Source of the DNA: Atopobium sp. BS2
GTDB taxonomy: Bacteria; Actinomycetota; Coriobacteriia; Coriobacteriales; Atopobiaceae
Direction of reading: 5' to 3'
Length of the DNA stretch: 64,000 nt
Assembly: GCF_000565075.1 (NCBI RefSeq)
Contig: NZ_JDFG01000048.1
Location: forward strand, 32,649 to 96,648
A program made the position numbers and the translations under genes. Below, piece by piece: positions 63,805-64,000 of this stretch. Each line of letters starts with the position of its first letter. Position 1 is the first letter of the stretch. The notes under the pieces were generated by a model. That model was not told the origin of the DNA, searched no databases, and was given only the letters and a program-made list of their open reading frames with translations.

Positions 63805-63936
63805 AACACACCTAAGTCGGATAATCTGTTAAAAAGACGTATACATGACGCTGAAAATACTTCAAACGTGCAGATTATCGTCATTAGGTGTGTAATATGC
63901 CCACATTTGAGCAGAATATCCGACTTAGGTGTGTTC
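63805..63936 (-). repeat. 132-bp core repeat, copy 3 (reverse)
   Basis: Minus-strand copy of the inverted-ended core (AACACACCTAAGTCGG at both ends) without the 220-bp leading part found in copies 1 and 2. Confidence 0.85.
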
Positions 63937-63944
63937 CGTAGATT

Positions 63945-64000
63945 TGGATTCGGCTACCATTTACCGAATACCGAATACCGAATACCGAATACCGAATACC
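63945..64000. repeat. Heptamer repeat ACCGAAT, second locus (cut by window end)
   Basis: Same GGATTCGGCTACCATTT head as at 13108, then five full ACCGAAT units and part of a sixth at the window edge. Confidence 0.9.

Overview
The window looks like chromosome from a host-associated actinobacterium of the Coriobacteriia, most likely family Atopobiaceae (Atopobium/Lancefieldella/Olsenella type). This is inferred from gene content: a dnaK-grpE-dnaJ-hspR operon with a MerR-type HspR (an actinobacterial trait), anaerobic enzymes (glycyl radical enzyme and activase, rubrerythrin, Fe-alcohol dehydrogenase), a mid-range GC backbone and very clean codon bias in highly expressed genes. No rRNA, intact IS element, CRISPR array or replication origin is visible. 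Most genes are housekeeping, interrupted by AT-rich accessory patches and a dense set of intergenic repeats.

Layout. 0.1-2.4 kb: end of an lsr-type (AI-2) locus, lsrB-like plus lsrF. 2.5-3.2 kb: repeat element. 3.2-7.1 kb: CxxC mini-membrane protein, 4Fe-4S membrane protein, TlpA-like lipoprotein and a two-component system. 7.2-8.5 kb: transaldolase-like aldolase facing a frameshifted AT-rich membrane gene. 8.6-13.1 kb: dnaK-grpE-dnaJ-hspR. 13.2-15.7 kb: ABC exporter and a toxin-antitoxin pair. 15.8-20.5 kb: clpB and hsp20, sharing with dnaK a probable HspR operator. 20.7-30.9 kb: MBL hydrolase, tilS-hpt, aminotransferase, a large repeat, PHP phosphatase, exonuclease III, a folP-folK fusion, a BirA-like protein and coaX. 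31-35.7 kb: L31, dnaX-ybaB-recR. 35.9-46.3 kb: tRNA-Asp, HAD phosphatase, Rrf2 regulator, mutY, rubrerythrin, nth, mfd, a Gfo/Idh oxidoreductase and mazG. 46.5-48.7 kb: DivIC-like protein, ppx/gppA, tRNA-Leu. 48.7-53.8 kb: accessory island with an Abi remnant, a GntR/UTRA-transketolase fusion with its partner subunit, two AT-rich membrane proteins and a holin remnant, ending at tRNA-Glu. 53.9-59.2 kb: paired TPR-like proteins, Fe-ADH, repeat array and nuclease-like protein. 59.3-63.5 kb: deoC, YjjW/YjjI and a Crp/Fnr regulator. The window ends inside a repeat cluster.

Three observations stand out. (1) A GntR/UTRA transcription factor is fused in one continuous frame to the TPP-binding half of a transketolase, with the other half immediately downstream: a candidate enzyme-regulator. 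(2) The octamer GGCGAGAA/TTCTCGCC, often extended to TGGCGAGAAACCC, occurs about 45-50 times by hand count (chance expectation about 2), inside genes and as perfect inverted pairs at gene ends, which resembles DNA-uptake sequences. (3) Several families of structured intergenic repeats occur, one with end sequences that covary between copies and another consisting of two diverged 280-290 bp arrays of ~32-bp units in opposite orientation.
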